From assembly GCF_026151205.1 (NCBI RefSeq), contig NC_087077.1, positions 18,150,475 to 18,214,474 of the forward strand: DNA of 64,000 bases. The letters run 5' to 3'. Under the pieces are notes generated by a model. The model searched no databases. It saw nothing but the letters and a program-made list of their open reading frames with translations, and had not been told where the DNA came from. This DNA is from Bolinopsis microptera (lineage: Eukaryota > Ctenophora > Tentaculata > Lobata > Bolinopsidae). Shown here one piece after another: positions 1 to 11,331 of this stretch. Position numbers and translations under genes: made by a program. Every line of letters begins with the position of its first letter. The stretch's first letter is position 1.

Positions 1-367
1 AGAGGTCTCGTATTCTGAGTGTGACAAAGTTTACGAAATATTACCTTAAAGCCGTTCGATCCGTGCCCTTTAACCAATGTTGTATCATAATTGTTAGATT
101 GACCTAATTTACTATATTTCAGACCAAGGAATGATAATTAGACAACTGCAGTTAACTAAGTCACACAAAATGTGACATTTGACACATTATAGTGCCTAAC
201 AACAATAGATTTTCTTTCTGAGCGGTGCATATGGGAGGATGGGCTACGTGGCTTATGTTCAGAACTTCTGAACGTGCTAGGTTAATAGATGTCAAAATTA
301 AGCCACTATCGTCAAAAACGCTATTATTTTTGTTTACCAATATCCTCAAACTCAAATGAACGTGTCC
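1..367 (-). repeat. Terminal fragment of the dispersed 3.2-kb repeat (family X)
   Basis: On the reverse strand this stretch matches the first ~375 bases of the element at 30,091-33,253. Both share the terminal sequence GGACACGTTCATT, the GTAAACTTTGTCACAC motif and the segment ending in GAGACCTC. The copy is cut by the window start. Its terminal inverted-repeat end (CGTGTCCATATAA) abuts the foldback element that begins at about 368. No coding potential is visible. Confidence 0.75.
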
Positions 368-1508
368 ATATAAGCAAAATGCACCCGGCACCCCTGCGGA
401 CCTCGCTGAGCTGCTATGCAAAGCGAAAAAGCAAAAACTCAATGGATGGTTAGTGGTTACCCGTACCGTAATGGGTGCCACATGCCTAGCATAAAATATT
501 TACTTACTTACTTCATACTTGCACTTAATTTGTGTATTATATGTTCATAATCATATAAATTCGGTGGAATGACAGGCTTGAGGCTGAGCGCGGCCCAGTA
601 AACAGTAAACTTCGCATCAAAAAATTTAAACGAGTAACATCCGTCAACTAATAGTTATATGTAATAATTAAAAACAAACTTTGCTTGTTTACCTGAAATT
701 AGAATTTTATACAATTAATGTAAGATTGAAGTCGTGTTTTTACCAATTTCCCTGCACCATCCGGTAAATTTATTACCCTCAGCCCTTCGTTGTGGGCTGT
801 GCGGTCGTATCGTGGCTTTCCGCGCCACGGTATAGCTAGCGGGGGCGAAATAAAATACAAATGAGGATCGCGACGCGTGACTTGTAGGTTTATAACCTAC
901 CAGGACGCGCGCCGAGTTGGACTCGTCGACGGTCCTGATTAATATTTGAAGCAAATATTTTACGACTACAAGTATCATCAATCATGTATCACCTGTTAAA
1001 GAAAGGATAGGAAATTGAACTCGCCGGTACGTCGACGGATGATGCTTGTCTAAATTTGTTCGAAGTAACACGCGCAACTTTCTTTTCGAAGCGAAATGTC
1101 TGTGTTACTGGGCTCAGCCTGTGCCTTTTCAATGTCATTCCGCAACCGTTTATCATTTACGAACGAATAAAAACAACGTCAATATTTTACATGTCACAGT
1201 TAGCTGGCAGTACGGCCCAGTTAATAAAATGTGCATCGCGCCGATCTAGCAAAAAACATTTATATTTGATGCGCTGATCAGTCTTCTAAGACTAATAATA
1301 TAAAACATCGTTTCTTTTGTCCGTAATTGCCTGTACTGCGTGAGAATTACAAAATAATTACAGCACATTTACAAAATAAGAATAATGAAAAAGTAAACGT
1401 GTTTTCTCGGTTATAATTCATAATTATTTTTAAAATAACGCTTTATTGTTAATTGTTAATGCAATCATAGTGGTCAGCTTGTGACATGGCTATGACGCCA
1501 TTTTCTTA

Positions 1509-1590
1509 CATGGTTATGACATGGTTATGACATGGTTATGACATGGTTATGACATGGTTATGACATGGTTATGACATGGTTATGACATGG
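1509..1590 (+). repeat. 11-bp minisatellite, left arm of foldback
   Basis: CATGGTTATGA is repeated head to tail about seven times and marks the inner end of the left foldback arm. The same unit in inverted orientation lies at 4024-4212. Confidence 0.9.
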
Positions 1591-1595
1591 TTACA

Positions 1596-2183
1596 ACCAA
1601 AACTCCTTCAGACCAATTTTGAACCATTATGAGCACTTTCAGGATACAATTCATTTCCGTTCATTTCCGTTCATTCTATGAACCTGGGTCATTTTGTGCG
1701 ACTTTCGATGACCTCTAGGCCTAGCTTATGACACTATCTATCTATATCATAGAAAACCGAATTAGGGGTTCCCAGGCCAGCCCTTACGTAATAAGTCTCA
1801 AATTGAAATGACACACATGCGCCACCTATTGATTTACATGATAAACCTGCTAGCGCATGTGTGTCAAAAAAATAATGATACACATGCGCTTCCTAGGAAG
1901 CGCATGTGTGTCAAAAAAAATGATACACATGCGCTAGCAGGTTTATCATGTAAATCAATAGGTGGCGCATGTGTGTCATTTCAATTTGAGACTTATTACG
2001 TAAGGGCTGGGAACCCCCAATTCGGTTTTCTATGATAGATAGTGTCATAAGCTAGGCCTAAAGACCATCGAAAGTCGCACAAAATGACCCAGGTTCATAG
2101 AATGAACGGAAATGAACGGAAATGAATTGTATCCTGAAAGTGCTCATAATGGTTCAAAATTGGTCTGAAGGAGTTTTGGTTGG
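1596..2183. repeat. Palindromic module 1 inside the foldback element
   Basis: This is a near-perfect palindrome of about 590 bp centred on CCTAGG at 1892-1897. Arms run from CCAAAACTCCTTCAGACC on the left to its reverse complement on the right. Within it the 14-mer TGACACACATGCGC and its inverse alternate several times, so each arm is itself a hairpin (e.g. 1810-1865). Confidence 0.85.
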
Positions 2184-2374
2184 TCCTACGACCACTCCAG
2201 CAAATTTTGGGGACGAAGGGATCCATGGGGCTATAATAATAGCCTCATTATACATTATATATGGCCATGGGGACCCGGGATATCGAAGTATAAGCTGTAT
2301 TTGAGCGCTGGCAAGAAAACCGAATTAATGCTTCCCAGCACTCAAATATAGTGAATACTACGATGTCCTCATGT

Positions 2375-2895
2375 CAGACCAATTTTGAACCATTATGAGC
2401 ACTTTCAGGATACAATTCATTTCCGTTCATTTCCGTTCATTCTATGAACCTGGGTCATTTTGTGCGACTTTCGATCGATGGTCTTTAGGCCTAGCTTATG
2501 TTACTATCTATCATAGAAAACTGAATTGGGGGTTCCCAGCCCTTACGTAATAAGTCTCAAATTGAAATGACACACATGCGCCACCTATTGATTTACATGA
2601 TAAACCTGCTAGCGCATGTGTGTCAAAAACAAAAGTGACAGACATGCGCTACCAGGTTTATCATGTAAATCAATAGGTGGCGCATGTGTGTCATTTCAAT
2701 TTGAGACTTATTACGTAAGGGCTGGGAACCCCCAATTCGGTTTTCTATGATAGATAGTATCATAAGCTACGCCCAGAGGTCCTCGAAAGTCGCACAAAAT
2801 GACCCAGGTTCATAGAATGAACGGAAATGAACGGAAATGAACGGAAATGAATTGTATCCCAAAATTGCTCATAATGGTTCAAAATTGGTCTGAAG
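2375..2895. repeat. Palindromic module 2 inside the foldback element
   Basis: This second copy of the palindrome is centred near 2634. Outer arms read CAGACCAATTTTGAACC and its inverse. The centre differs from modules 1 and 3: the CTTCCTAGGAAG core is replaced by a short A-rich spacer. Confidence 0.8.
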
Positions 2896-3184
2896 AGTTT
2901 GGTTGGTCCTAGGACCACCCTAGCAAATTTTGGGAATTACTATTTAGATTTTTGGTACCATTTCGAAGACATGAGGAGTGAGGACATCGTAGTATTCACT
3001 GTATTTGAGTGCTGGGAAGCATTAATTCGGTTTTCTTCCCAGCGCTCAAATACAGCTTATACTTCGATGTCCCGGGTCCCCATGGCCATATATAAATTAT
3101 AATGTATAATGAGGCTATTATTATAGCCCCATGGATCCCTTCGTCCCCAAAATTTGCTGGAGTGGTCGTAGGACCAACCAAAAC

Positions 3185-3735
3185 TCCTTCAGACCAATTT
3201 TGAACCATTATGAGCACTTTCAGGATACATTTTTTCTGGGTCATTTTGTGCGACTTTCGATGGTCTTTAGGCCTAGCTTATGACACTATCTATCATAGAA
3301 AACCGAATTGGGGGTTCCCAGCCCTAACGTAATAAGTCTCAAATTGAAATGACACACATGCGCCACCTATTGATTTACATGATAAACCTGCTAGCGCATG
3401 TGTATCATTTTTTTTTGACACACATGCGCTACCTAGGAAGCGCATGTGTATCATTATTTTTTTTGACACACATGCGCTAGCAGGTTTATCATGTAAATCA
3501 ATAGGTGGCGCATGTGTGTCATTTCAATTTGAGACTTATTACGTAAGGGATGGGAACCCCCAATTCGGTTTTCTGTGATAGAAAGTGTCGTAAGCTACGC
3601 CCAGAGGTCCTCGAAAGTCGCACAAAATGACCCAGGTTCATAGAATGAACGGAAATGAACGGAAATGAACGGAAATGAATTGTATCCCAAAATTGCTCAT
3701 AATGGTTCAAAATTGGTCTGAAGAGTTTGGTTGGT
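3185..3735. repeat. Palindromic module 3 inside the foldback element
   Basis: This third copy is centred on CCTAGG at 3432-3437, again with alternating TGACACACATGCGC and GCGCATGTGTGTCA units. A partial fourth arm follows at about 3870-4022, just before the right-arm minisatellite. Confidence 0.8.
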
Positions 3736-4023
3736 CCTAGGACCACCCTAGCAAATTTGGGAATTACTATTTAGATTTTTGGTACCATTTCGAAGACATG
3801 AGGACATCGTAGTATTCACTATATTTGAGTGCTGGGAAGCATTAATTCGGTTTTGATATGATATGATGATATAGATAGATAGTGTCATAAGCTAGGCCTA
3901 GAGGTCATCGAAAGTCGCACAAAATGACCCAGGTTCATAGAATGAACGGAAATGAACGGAAATGAATTGTATCCTGAAAGTGCTCATAATGGTTCAAAAT
4001 TGGTCTGAAGGAGTTTTGGTTGT

Positions 4024-4212
4024 AACCATGTCATAACCATGTCATAACCATGTCATAACCATGTCATAACCATGTCATAACCATGTCTGATGTCATAACC
4101 ATGTCATAACCATGTCATAACCATGTCATAACCATGTCATAACCATGTCATAACCATGTCATAACCATGTCATAACCATGTCATAACCATGTCATAACCA
4201 TGTCATAACCAT
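4024..4212 (+). repeat. 11-bp minisatellite, right arm of foldback
   Basis: AACCATGTCAT is repeated about 17 times with one interruption near 4087. It is the inverse of the array at 1509-1590. The copy-number difference (about 100 bp) accounts for most of the length difference between the two arms. Confidence 0.9.
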
Positions 4213-5386
4213 GTAAGAAAATGGCGTCATAGCCATGTCACAAGCTGACCACTATGATTGCATTAACAATTAACAATAAAGCGTTATTCTAAAAATAATT
4301 ATGAATTATAACCGAGAAAACACGTTTACTTTTTCATTATTCTTATTTTGTAAATGTGCTGTAATTATTTTGTAATTCTCACGCAGTACAGGCAATTACG
4401 GACAAAAGAAACGATGTTTTATATTATTAGTCTTAGAAGACTGATCAGCGCATCAAATAATGTTTTTTGCTAGATCGGCGCGATGCACATTTTATTAACT
4501 GGGCCGTACTGCCAGCTAACTGTGACATGTAAAATATTGACGTTGTTTTTATTCGTTCGTAAATGATAAACGGTTGCGGAATGACATTGAAAAGGCACAG
4601 GCTGAGCCCAGTAACACAGACATTTCGCTTCGAAAAGAAAGTTGCGCGTGTTACTTCGAACAAATTTAGACAAGCATCATCCGTCGACGTACCGGCGAGT
4701 TCAATTTCCGATCCTTTCTTTAACAGGTGATACATGATACTTGTAGTCGTAAAATATTTGCTTCAAATATTAATCAGGACCGTCGACGAGTCCAACTCGG
4801 CGCGCGTCCTGGTAGGTTATAAACCTACAAGTCACGCGTCGCGATCCTCATTTGTATTTTATTTCGCCCCCGTTAGCTATACCGTGGCGCGGAAAGCCAC
4901 GATACGACCGCACAGCCCACAACGAAGGGCTGAGGGTAATAAATTTACCGGATGGTGCAGGGAAATTGGTAAAAACACGACTTCAATCTTACATTAATTG
5001 TATAAAATTCTAATTTCAGGTAAACAAGCAAAGTTTGTTTTTAATTATTACATATAACTATTAGTTGACGGATGTTACTCGTTTAAATTTTTTGATGCGA
5101 AGTTTACTGTTTACTGGGCCGCGCTCAGCCTCAAGCCTGTCATTCCACCGAATTTATATGATTATGAACATATAATACACAAATTAAGTGCAAGTATGAA
5201 GTAAGTAAGTAAATATTTTATGCTAGGCATGTGGCACCCATTACGGTACGGGTAACCACTAACCATCCATTGAGTTTTTGCTTTTTCGCTTTGCATAGCA
5301 GCTCAGCGAGGTCCGCAGGGGTGCCGGGTGCATTTTGCCTATATCTAACGACAAACTTGACCATTGTTAATGATCTGGCCCGCCGC

Positions 5387-5941
5387 TTACTGGGCCGCGC
5401 TTAGCCTGTCATTCCGCCAAATCTTTATTCGTTAATGAACATAATAGCCTGGGGTCCTCAGGTAAGCCCGCCGCGCGCTACTTCGTAGCTCGTGCCATCG
5501 GGCATTTCGAGAAGAAAGCGGCGCGCGCTACTTCGAAGAAATTTAGACGAGTAACATCCGTCAAACGACAAACAAGGTGGCCTTACGACAAGAAGCATTA
5601 TTGGATCGATGCGCGGCAAGCTTGCTAGTACTGCTACGAAGTATCCCGAAACTGGTTAGTCCATTATCATTTATAACAATAAACACATTGTTGGCACTTG
5701 GCAGTTGTCTTGATACACGAATTGCATTCCGAATTTCGCGCACGATCCCAGGAAACAGGAGCTCGCCTGTCATGCGTCGGCGTACACGCTTCAATATGCA
5801 ATACTTGGCGGCGCTCAGCCTGTCATTCTACCGCACGCGCAGCAGGCAGCTTCATTCCTCCATATTACCTGAGGACCCCAGGCTATTATGTTCGTTAACA
5901 TAAAGATTTGGCGGAATGACAGGCTGAGCGCGGCCCAGTAA
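5387..5941. mobile_element. MITE-like element with ~80-bp terminal inverted repeats
   Basis: The left end TTACTGGGCCGCGCTTAGCC and the right end GGCTGAGCGCGGCCCAGTAA are inverted. The match continues through GCCTGTCATTCCGCC, AAATCTTTA and the AGCCTGGGGTCCTCAGGTAA block, giving arms of about 80 bp around 555 bp in total. The interior has open frames of 77 aa (minus) and 108 aa (plus), with no recognised family. The same terminal sequence occurs inside the foldback arms near 5110 and at 9472-9553, so it is a dispersed family. Confidence 0.7.
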
Positions 5942-6560
5942 TCCTCCATAGCTCTATTCTCCAATGAGTATGTTTATAAATATTATAGCTTGTAGCACGA
6001 TGCGCTACTGTGCCTCGCCGAGCTGCGATGAATTGACATCGTCAATTAACATATATTATAGCCTGTGCAGCAACAGTACACGCGCTTTAACCTAACCATG
6101 TGCTTTCGCGCCACTGCAGCGTGCAGGCGCGCTCGTTTCACACGGGAGGCGAGCGGAGAGGAGTTTAAAGATAAAATAGAGATAAGGATAAAAATAAAAT
6201 ACATATACAAATAGATAAAGATAGCGATTAGAATATTAAATAGAGATTTTACAGCAATTTTACAAAAATGACACACATGGGCCACCTAATGATATACATG
6301 ATAAACCTGCTAGCGCATGTGTATCAAAAAAATTTTTGACACACATACGCTACCTAGGAAGCGCATGTGTATCATTATTTTTTTGACACACATGCGCTTC
6401 CATAGACCAACTTCGATCGATGTATTTTCGGAAGCTGATTCCGAATCACCCCCCATGGGCCATGACATAGGGTTAAAATGCTCCCCTAGCGAGATATTAG
6501 CGAAAAACTGCCTCGATCACGTGATAATGATATGACCATATACGGAAGTTAGTCTAATTT
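5942..6560. repeat. Mosaic of repeat fragments; no gene seen
   Basis: 5990-6050 resembles the 132-bp insert at 36,248-36,379 (GTAGCACGATGCGCTACTG and GAATTGACATCGTCAATTAAC). 6268-6400 is a truncated copy of the TGACACACATGCGC palindrome from the foldback. 6413-6523 is one member of a dispersed repeat whose other member is at 9715-9823. No coding region is supported. Confidence 0.6.
6413..6523 (+). repeat. Dispersed repeat, copy 1
   Basis: It shares GCTGATTCCGAATCACCCCC, then CATGAC-TAGGGTAAAATGCT-CCCT and GATCACGTGA, with 9715-9823 in the same orientation. Divergence is moderate, so this is an old dispersed repeat. Confidence 0.6.
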
Positions 6561-6563
6561 ATC

Positions 6564-6624
6564 GTTAGGGTTAGGGTTTCAGCATATGCTTTTGTTAGAG
6601 ATTGGGTTAGGGTTAGGGTTGGGG
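6564..6624 (+). repeat. Interstitial telomere-like repeat patch
   Basis: Two short runs of TTAGGG units (6564-6578 and 6604-6624) are separated by 25 bases. TTAGGG is the usual animal telomere unit. The patch sits beside the palindromic repeats and is too short to be a chromosome end. Confidence 0.65.
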
Positions 6625-7093
6625 TCCCGATCAGATTAGAGGGCTAGGATGAGAACATGTTAAAAAAGTCACGTGACAGTGTGTAGAGTGATTAATCATC
6701 ATCCGCTACAAAAGCAAACAGGAAAAGGACTAAACTTATTGGAGAGAAAATGTGTTATCAGTTATAATAATATTAATGGTATTTGGTATCAAAGTTGAGT
6801 AATATTGCATTTTTATGAAATCAAATTTAAAATTACATTTTTATCACTTTTATGAAATTAAAAACAATACATATTTTGTGTTCTAAAAATATTGCTTATG
6901 CTGATATGATATTGATAGCGATGTTAACAAAATAGGTACAAGGTAATGTGTAATGTGATACTGATAGTGATAGTGATACTAAGTGCTAAGAGTAAGATTT
7001 TTAATTTGATATCACAAAAAAACTTTTAAAAACTGCTAATAGTAATGGTTTTCACATAGCCAGGTGTATACGCTTGATACATGAAACATGTTT

Positions 7094-7936
7094 CGCGCGC
7101 GCGAAAAGTGGCATGCAACGTATGCCACTTGTTTTACATTTCACAAGTATCAAGTATGAAGTAGAATAAAATCTTTGCCGCCTTCGGCAGTCGCGCGCTA
7201 CTGCAAGCGAGAGGGGTCTGGGTAGAGCAAGTAATGCCAATGGTTAGCGCACTTTTCTCACGCGGCGATAATAATATATATTTATAATAAACTAAAATAT
7301 GTCTTACTGATAAGTGATATTTATCAAATATTGTATTTAATAAGTATCAATGTCAAAGAAGACGCTTTAGTTTCAGTATGTAATAACAAATAAGCGCCAT
7401 GAGTTGGCACAAAAATTGTATCTCCAATTTTGATAAATTTGGTACCAAAAGTTGCCTCTATTTATATTCTCAATTCTATATATACTTTATATATATATAC
7501 TTTAAGTTTATACATACACATACTATATATATTTTTTATAAGTATGAATAGTACAAATTCATTGTAGGTTTTATATAACCTACCAGGACGCGCGCCGAGT
7601 TGGACTCGTTGACTTGGAACAAATATTTTACAAGTATCACCCGTTAACAAATTCACCGTGCAGCACGATAAAGTCGAGCTGTCGAGCTGTATTTGGGCCT
7701 TTTGTGCATTGCAACTGCAAGTGTGTAAAAAGGTTAACGGGTGATACTCGTAAAATATTTGTTCCAAATAGTTATACTTATTATATAGACAAAAACGTCA
7801 AATGTCAAACCCAACAAAACCGCCTCGACGAGTCCAACTAGGCGCGCGTCTTGCCCTTTAGTATATAGGTTATAAACCTACAAAGCAAATCAAGCGTCGT
7901 GTTGACATACGTTGCATGCCACTTTTCGCGCGCGAA
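7094..7936. mobile_element. Second, smaller foldback-like element
   Basis: Outer arms of about 31 bp (7094-7124 and 7906-7936) are inverted copies containing GCGAAAAGTGGCATGCAACG. An inner pair of 33-bp arms (7616-7648 and 7734-7766) contains AAATATTTTAC and GGGTTAAC-type ends. Sequence around 7565-7600 and 7815-7880 (CGCGCGCCGAGTTGGACTCG and its inverse) is related to the arms of the large foldback at 368-5338. No transposase is seen. Confidence 0.6.
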
Positions 7937-7949
7937 GCGTGCGCCGCCG

Positions 7950-8955
7950 AAGGCGTCGTGAGGCATTTTTACTTTTAGCCAATGCTGTTATATTCGCACT
8001 AAATGTATTATTCGAATTAAATTCGCATACGAATTTTTTCTGAAAATTGCTGCATTTAAAAAATATACCAAATACGGGAACAGGAAATCACGACGCTACT
8101 TCGAGAAGAAAGCGGCGCGCGCTACTTCGAAAAAATTTAGACGAGTCAAAATTTAGCTCATACCCGAAGACGTTATGGAGTAAACTAACTTTGAACTTCT
8201 CTTAATCTTATTCTTAATAAACTTGAAATCATTTAATTTCCTCGACCGTCTATATGGTCTAGTGATCTACTTGTCGAAATTTGTAAGTTTAAGATTTGAA
8301 GTATAACCAATTATAACGTCACAATGCAATTCAATTTCACCATTCACATATCCAACTAAATTATAGAATAGGACTCGAGAATGCTGCGCGTTCCCACATT
8401 CCACAGCCGCATTTTTACCGCATGTTTTGGCGAATTAAACAGCCCTAAAAATTAAAACTTGAAGTTGTAATTGTGAATTGGCGAATAATTCGCGTATTTT
8501 GAAAACTTTAAATGTTAAATACGCCGTACTTTTTGACGAAATTTTGGCAAATTTAACAGCCTGGTTTTTAGCAAAAATTGCTGCACAGTAAATTTGTATT
8601 ATGTATTATTTACATTTTTAAACAAATTTTGGTACCAAATTTAGTTGTTATCAAAATCGGGGAAAAAAATGTTGTGCCAACTCATACCTTGCTTGTTGCT
8701 ACACGTTTTATTGTTTATATAGGGGGTGCATCATAAAAATATACTTGCTCGGATTTAAAAAATTTTTGTACCATTGTTTTCTAGAGACTGTGAGAAATTT
8801 CACAATACCAAATTTGTCATACCTTTTTGGAAAGATCAGTGAGTTTTGCCTAGGTGCCATATCTGATGGTGCGCGGCTTTTGGAGCAAAATTAGCTGTAA
8901 AAGTCGCGTAATTTGACCAAATTTGACCAAATTCGTTGATTTTTGTCGTATTATT
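7950..8955. other. AT-rich stretch without recognisable genes
   Basis: It contains short repeat scraps: 8095-8160 resembles the ACTTCGAAGAAATTTAGACG block of the MITE at 5387-5941. No open frame with a recognisable family and no RNA gene was seen. Confidence 0.4.
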
Positions 8956-8959
8956 TGGA

Positions 8960-9055
8960 TATATCTTGGAGGACTTCGCCGCTTCGACGCGCCGCGCGAA
9001 CTAGCATTCTTGCTTCGACGATCGTTGCTCTGCTTCGCAGAGCAACGATCTCGAC
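8960..9055 (+). repeat. Dispersed repeat ending in a perfect hairpin
   Basis: 9021-9049 is a perfect hairpin with 13-bp arms (ATCGTTGCTCTGC) and a 3-base loop. The preceding ~60 bases (GGAGGACTTCGCCGCTTCGA onward) recur inverted at 35,165-35,285, also with the hairpin. Confidence 0.65.
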
Positions 9056-9471
9056 GGATTGATATCGTCAATCAAAATATATCTTCAGTTCCTTGCATGA
9101 GATCCTTCTGAAAATTGGCGACGACCTTCCAATAGGGCTTTCACAACTGTCCGAAAAATTTGGTGGATATCGGAGTTGATATAGTGATAAAAATGGGGCA
9201 AAATACGCTGCTTTTAGCTGTAACATAATGTCTGATGGTTGGATAAGCTTTAAACTTTTCGGACACTTTCCTTGTAAGTCTATGAGTAAGCTTACCAATT
9301 TTTGTTGCAATCGGAGGTCGGGAAGGATACTTAATATCTATTTGTTTGAAGAAAATTGTGCTGGCCGAAATTAGCGCTAAAAAACCATCCTACAGTCGGC
9401 ACGCGCGGCTCACTGTCGATGGCGCACTACCTAGTTTATACCTTTTATCTTTTCTTAGAGCGCGAAAAAGG

Positions 9472-9553
9472 GTTACCTGGGGACCTCAGGCTATCATGTT
9501 CACAAACATATATAGAGATTAGGCGGAATGACAGTCTGAGCGCGGCCCAGTAA
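9472..9553 (+). repeat. Solo end of the TTACTGGGCCGCGC MITE family
   Basis: It matches the right end of the element at 5387-5941 (CAGGCTATTATG-like block, GGCGGAATGACAG, GAGCGCGGCCCAGTAA). No matching left end was found nearby, so it looks truncated. Confidence 0.6.
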
Positions 9554-9714
9554 GAAAAATTGGGTTGCAACGTGTGTCAACTTTGTCATACGTTGTATGA
9601 CCCGCCGCGCACGAGTGCGCGGCTCCCCCTGTATCGTTCAAACTCTCACTCCTACTAAATCGCTCGCCCAAATTTTAAGAAAATTCTTGTGAAAAGGCCC
9701 TTTGTGTATGAAAT

Positions 9715-9823
9715 TGATCTCAATCGGTGTATTTTTGGACGCTGATTCCGAATCACCCCCCATGACGTAGGGTAAAAATGCTTCCCTGGAGAGTTATGGG
9801 CAAAAAACCGTTTTGGTCACGTG
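9715..9823 (+). repeat. Dispersed repeat, copy 2
   Basis: This is the direct-orientation partner of 6413-6523, including the shared block GCTGATTCCGAATCACCCCC and a terminal GGTCACGTGAC. No coding potential is seen. Confidence 0.6.
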
Positions 9824-10539
9824 ACAGGCTAGTACTAGAGGAACAATTTGAAGGATTGGAATCGTCAATCAAGTCTGACGTCAAATTGCAAATTAGACAT
9901 GGTTGATGGTGCAAGTTTCGATTCCAACAGCTTTGCATGCACCCCTCTTACGATGAGATGATGCCGATTAGATGGGTCAGGCATGGCTGATGGCAGCGTC
10001 TGACATTGTCAGTGACAATAACGTAGCCGCTGCAAGTGTATAACAGGTGAATATCAAGAGGTGTGAGGTGGCGACATTAAATTTGTTTGTTGTTCGATGC
10101 TGGATGCAGGCCCTGCAATCAGTATTATGACTTTACGGCAAACATATGGTAAATCAATAGATAATTCAGTTTGAGTAATCCACGAATCCAGTCCGGAAAT
10201 TCAAAATTAGAGACGGTTAATGAGTTTAAATCGTATATTTCGGTATAATCTTGTCCTCATGAAAGATAACCGTCTGTAAACAGTAAAGTCAGTAGGAATG
10301 TGATGATGATGCTGGATGCGCCACCTGCATGAAACTCAAACTCGCCGCCTCATCCAAAGTGGCTCGAGCCTGCATCAGCTGTTATACTTATAGTCATACT
10401 TATCTGTTATGTGTTACTATATATCGTTATACTTATATCGTGAATTAGAATTAGTGGACTAGAGAACAAAAATGTTTTTAACCATATACGTTTCTCGAGT
10501 TTCACTTATGACTTAGTTTGTATGTTGTAGGCTCAGTTC
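9824..10539. other. Non-coding stretch, nothing recognised
   Basis: No conserved coding frame, RNA gene or clear repeat was found here beyond simple AT-rich sequence. Confidence 0.4.
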
Positions 10540-10907
10540 ATATCTCCCGCGAAAGCACACTCCCCAAATAATTTCTTTCAAACTATAACTTCATGAATTG
10601 AGATCAAATCTGAAATCTTTCGCAATGTATTTAGAATCAATTTATGCACTTATAATTATAAATCAATTGCAATTGGAATGCTTTTAGTCTTGAAAGAGAA
10701 TAACAACAAAGAAGCTCAAAAATGCTATTTTCTTATTTCTCTGTAAAAAGCACAATATCGTGAGTAGCTTTTGTCGAGGTGCCTTGAAAGTGATCTTAAA
10801 CAATTCCTCGTTCAATTTTGGACTAATCGCGTTAACTCAGTGCAAAATAAAGCAATTTGATTCCATACGTAACGTATCAAATTGCAGGTGTGCTTTCGCA
10901 GGAGATA
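10540..10907. mobile_element. Possible 368-bp MITE
   Basis: The ends are inverted 21-mers: ATATCTCCCGCGAAAGCACAC at the left, and at the right the inverse with one mismatch (GTGTGCTTTCGCAGGAGATAT). The interior is AT-rich and non-coding. No target duplication is obvious, so an ancient element or a chance inverted pair remains possible. Confidence 0.5.
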
Positions 10908-11014
10908 TAGAGCGCTCCTAGTATACAGTATAATTTGTATCAACATTCAACAATCAAGTCCGAAGGTTACATTTTAATTAAATTAATCAATAATCAATAA
11001 ATATTGATATAACT

Positions 11015-11098
11015 ATCTGAAACTACTAGGTTCCGTACAGACTCAACTCTGCACCCGTGTCAATATGTTCATTATATGCAAGCCTCTTGATTTATAAT
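11015..11098 (+). repeat. 84-bp perfect direct repeat, copy 1
   Basis: It reads ATCTGAAACTACTAGGTTCC and onward to TTGATTTATAAT. An apparently identical copy starts 317 bases downstream at 11,332. Confidence 0.9.
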
Positions 11099-11331
11099 CA
11101 CCGAGTCTAGTAATTGTTTAAGAGAGTTCTCTGGCAGTTACGAAACTCGAGAGACTGTGGGATACTGAAGGGAAAGGAAGCAGTTCTAACGAGCTCTTCT
11201 CAAACACAAGGATATAACTTGTGAACTCGGCTAGTATATATGAAACATTTGTCATGGAGTTGTAGAGGGAGTTATGTGCCTCGCCGGGCTAAAGTAGTGG
11301 ATGACCTTGCTGTACGGCAAGTTAAACAAGG

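Larger units (their letters stand above)
368..5338. mobile_element. Giant foldback-type element with nested palindromes
   Basis: The two ends are inverted copies. The left arm starts GCAAAATGCACCCGGCACCC and the right arm ends in its reverse complement at about 5338. The arms (about 368-1600 and 4020-5338) match base for base over long stretches, including mirrored open frames at 715-981 (minus) and 4734-4997 (plus). Each arm ends inward in an 11-bp tandem repeat, about 7 copies on the left and 17 on the right. The interior is three tandem palindromic modules. Long inverted arms carrying tandem subrepeats are typical of foldback (FB/Galileo-like) transposons. No transposase is recognisable, so it is probably non-autonomous. 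A target duplication is not clear. Confidence 0.8.

Noticed and set aside
161-481. 106-aa minus-strand open frame
   Set aside because: It spans the junction between the family X fragment and the foldback element, so it cannot be one gene.
715-4997. Mirrored 87-88-aa open frames (715-981 minus and 4734-4997 plus)
   Set aside because: They are the same sequence in the two foldback arms. Conservation is explained by the inverted repeat and no protein family is recognised.
9021-9055. Helitron 3' end (hairpin followed by a CTRR-type tetramer)
   Set aside because: The second copy at 35,165-35,285 does not end consistently after the hairpin and no TC 5' end or Rep/helicase was found.
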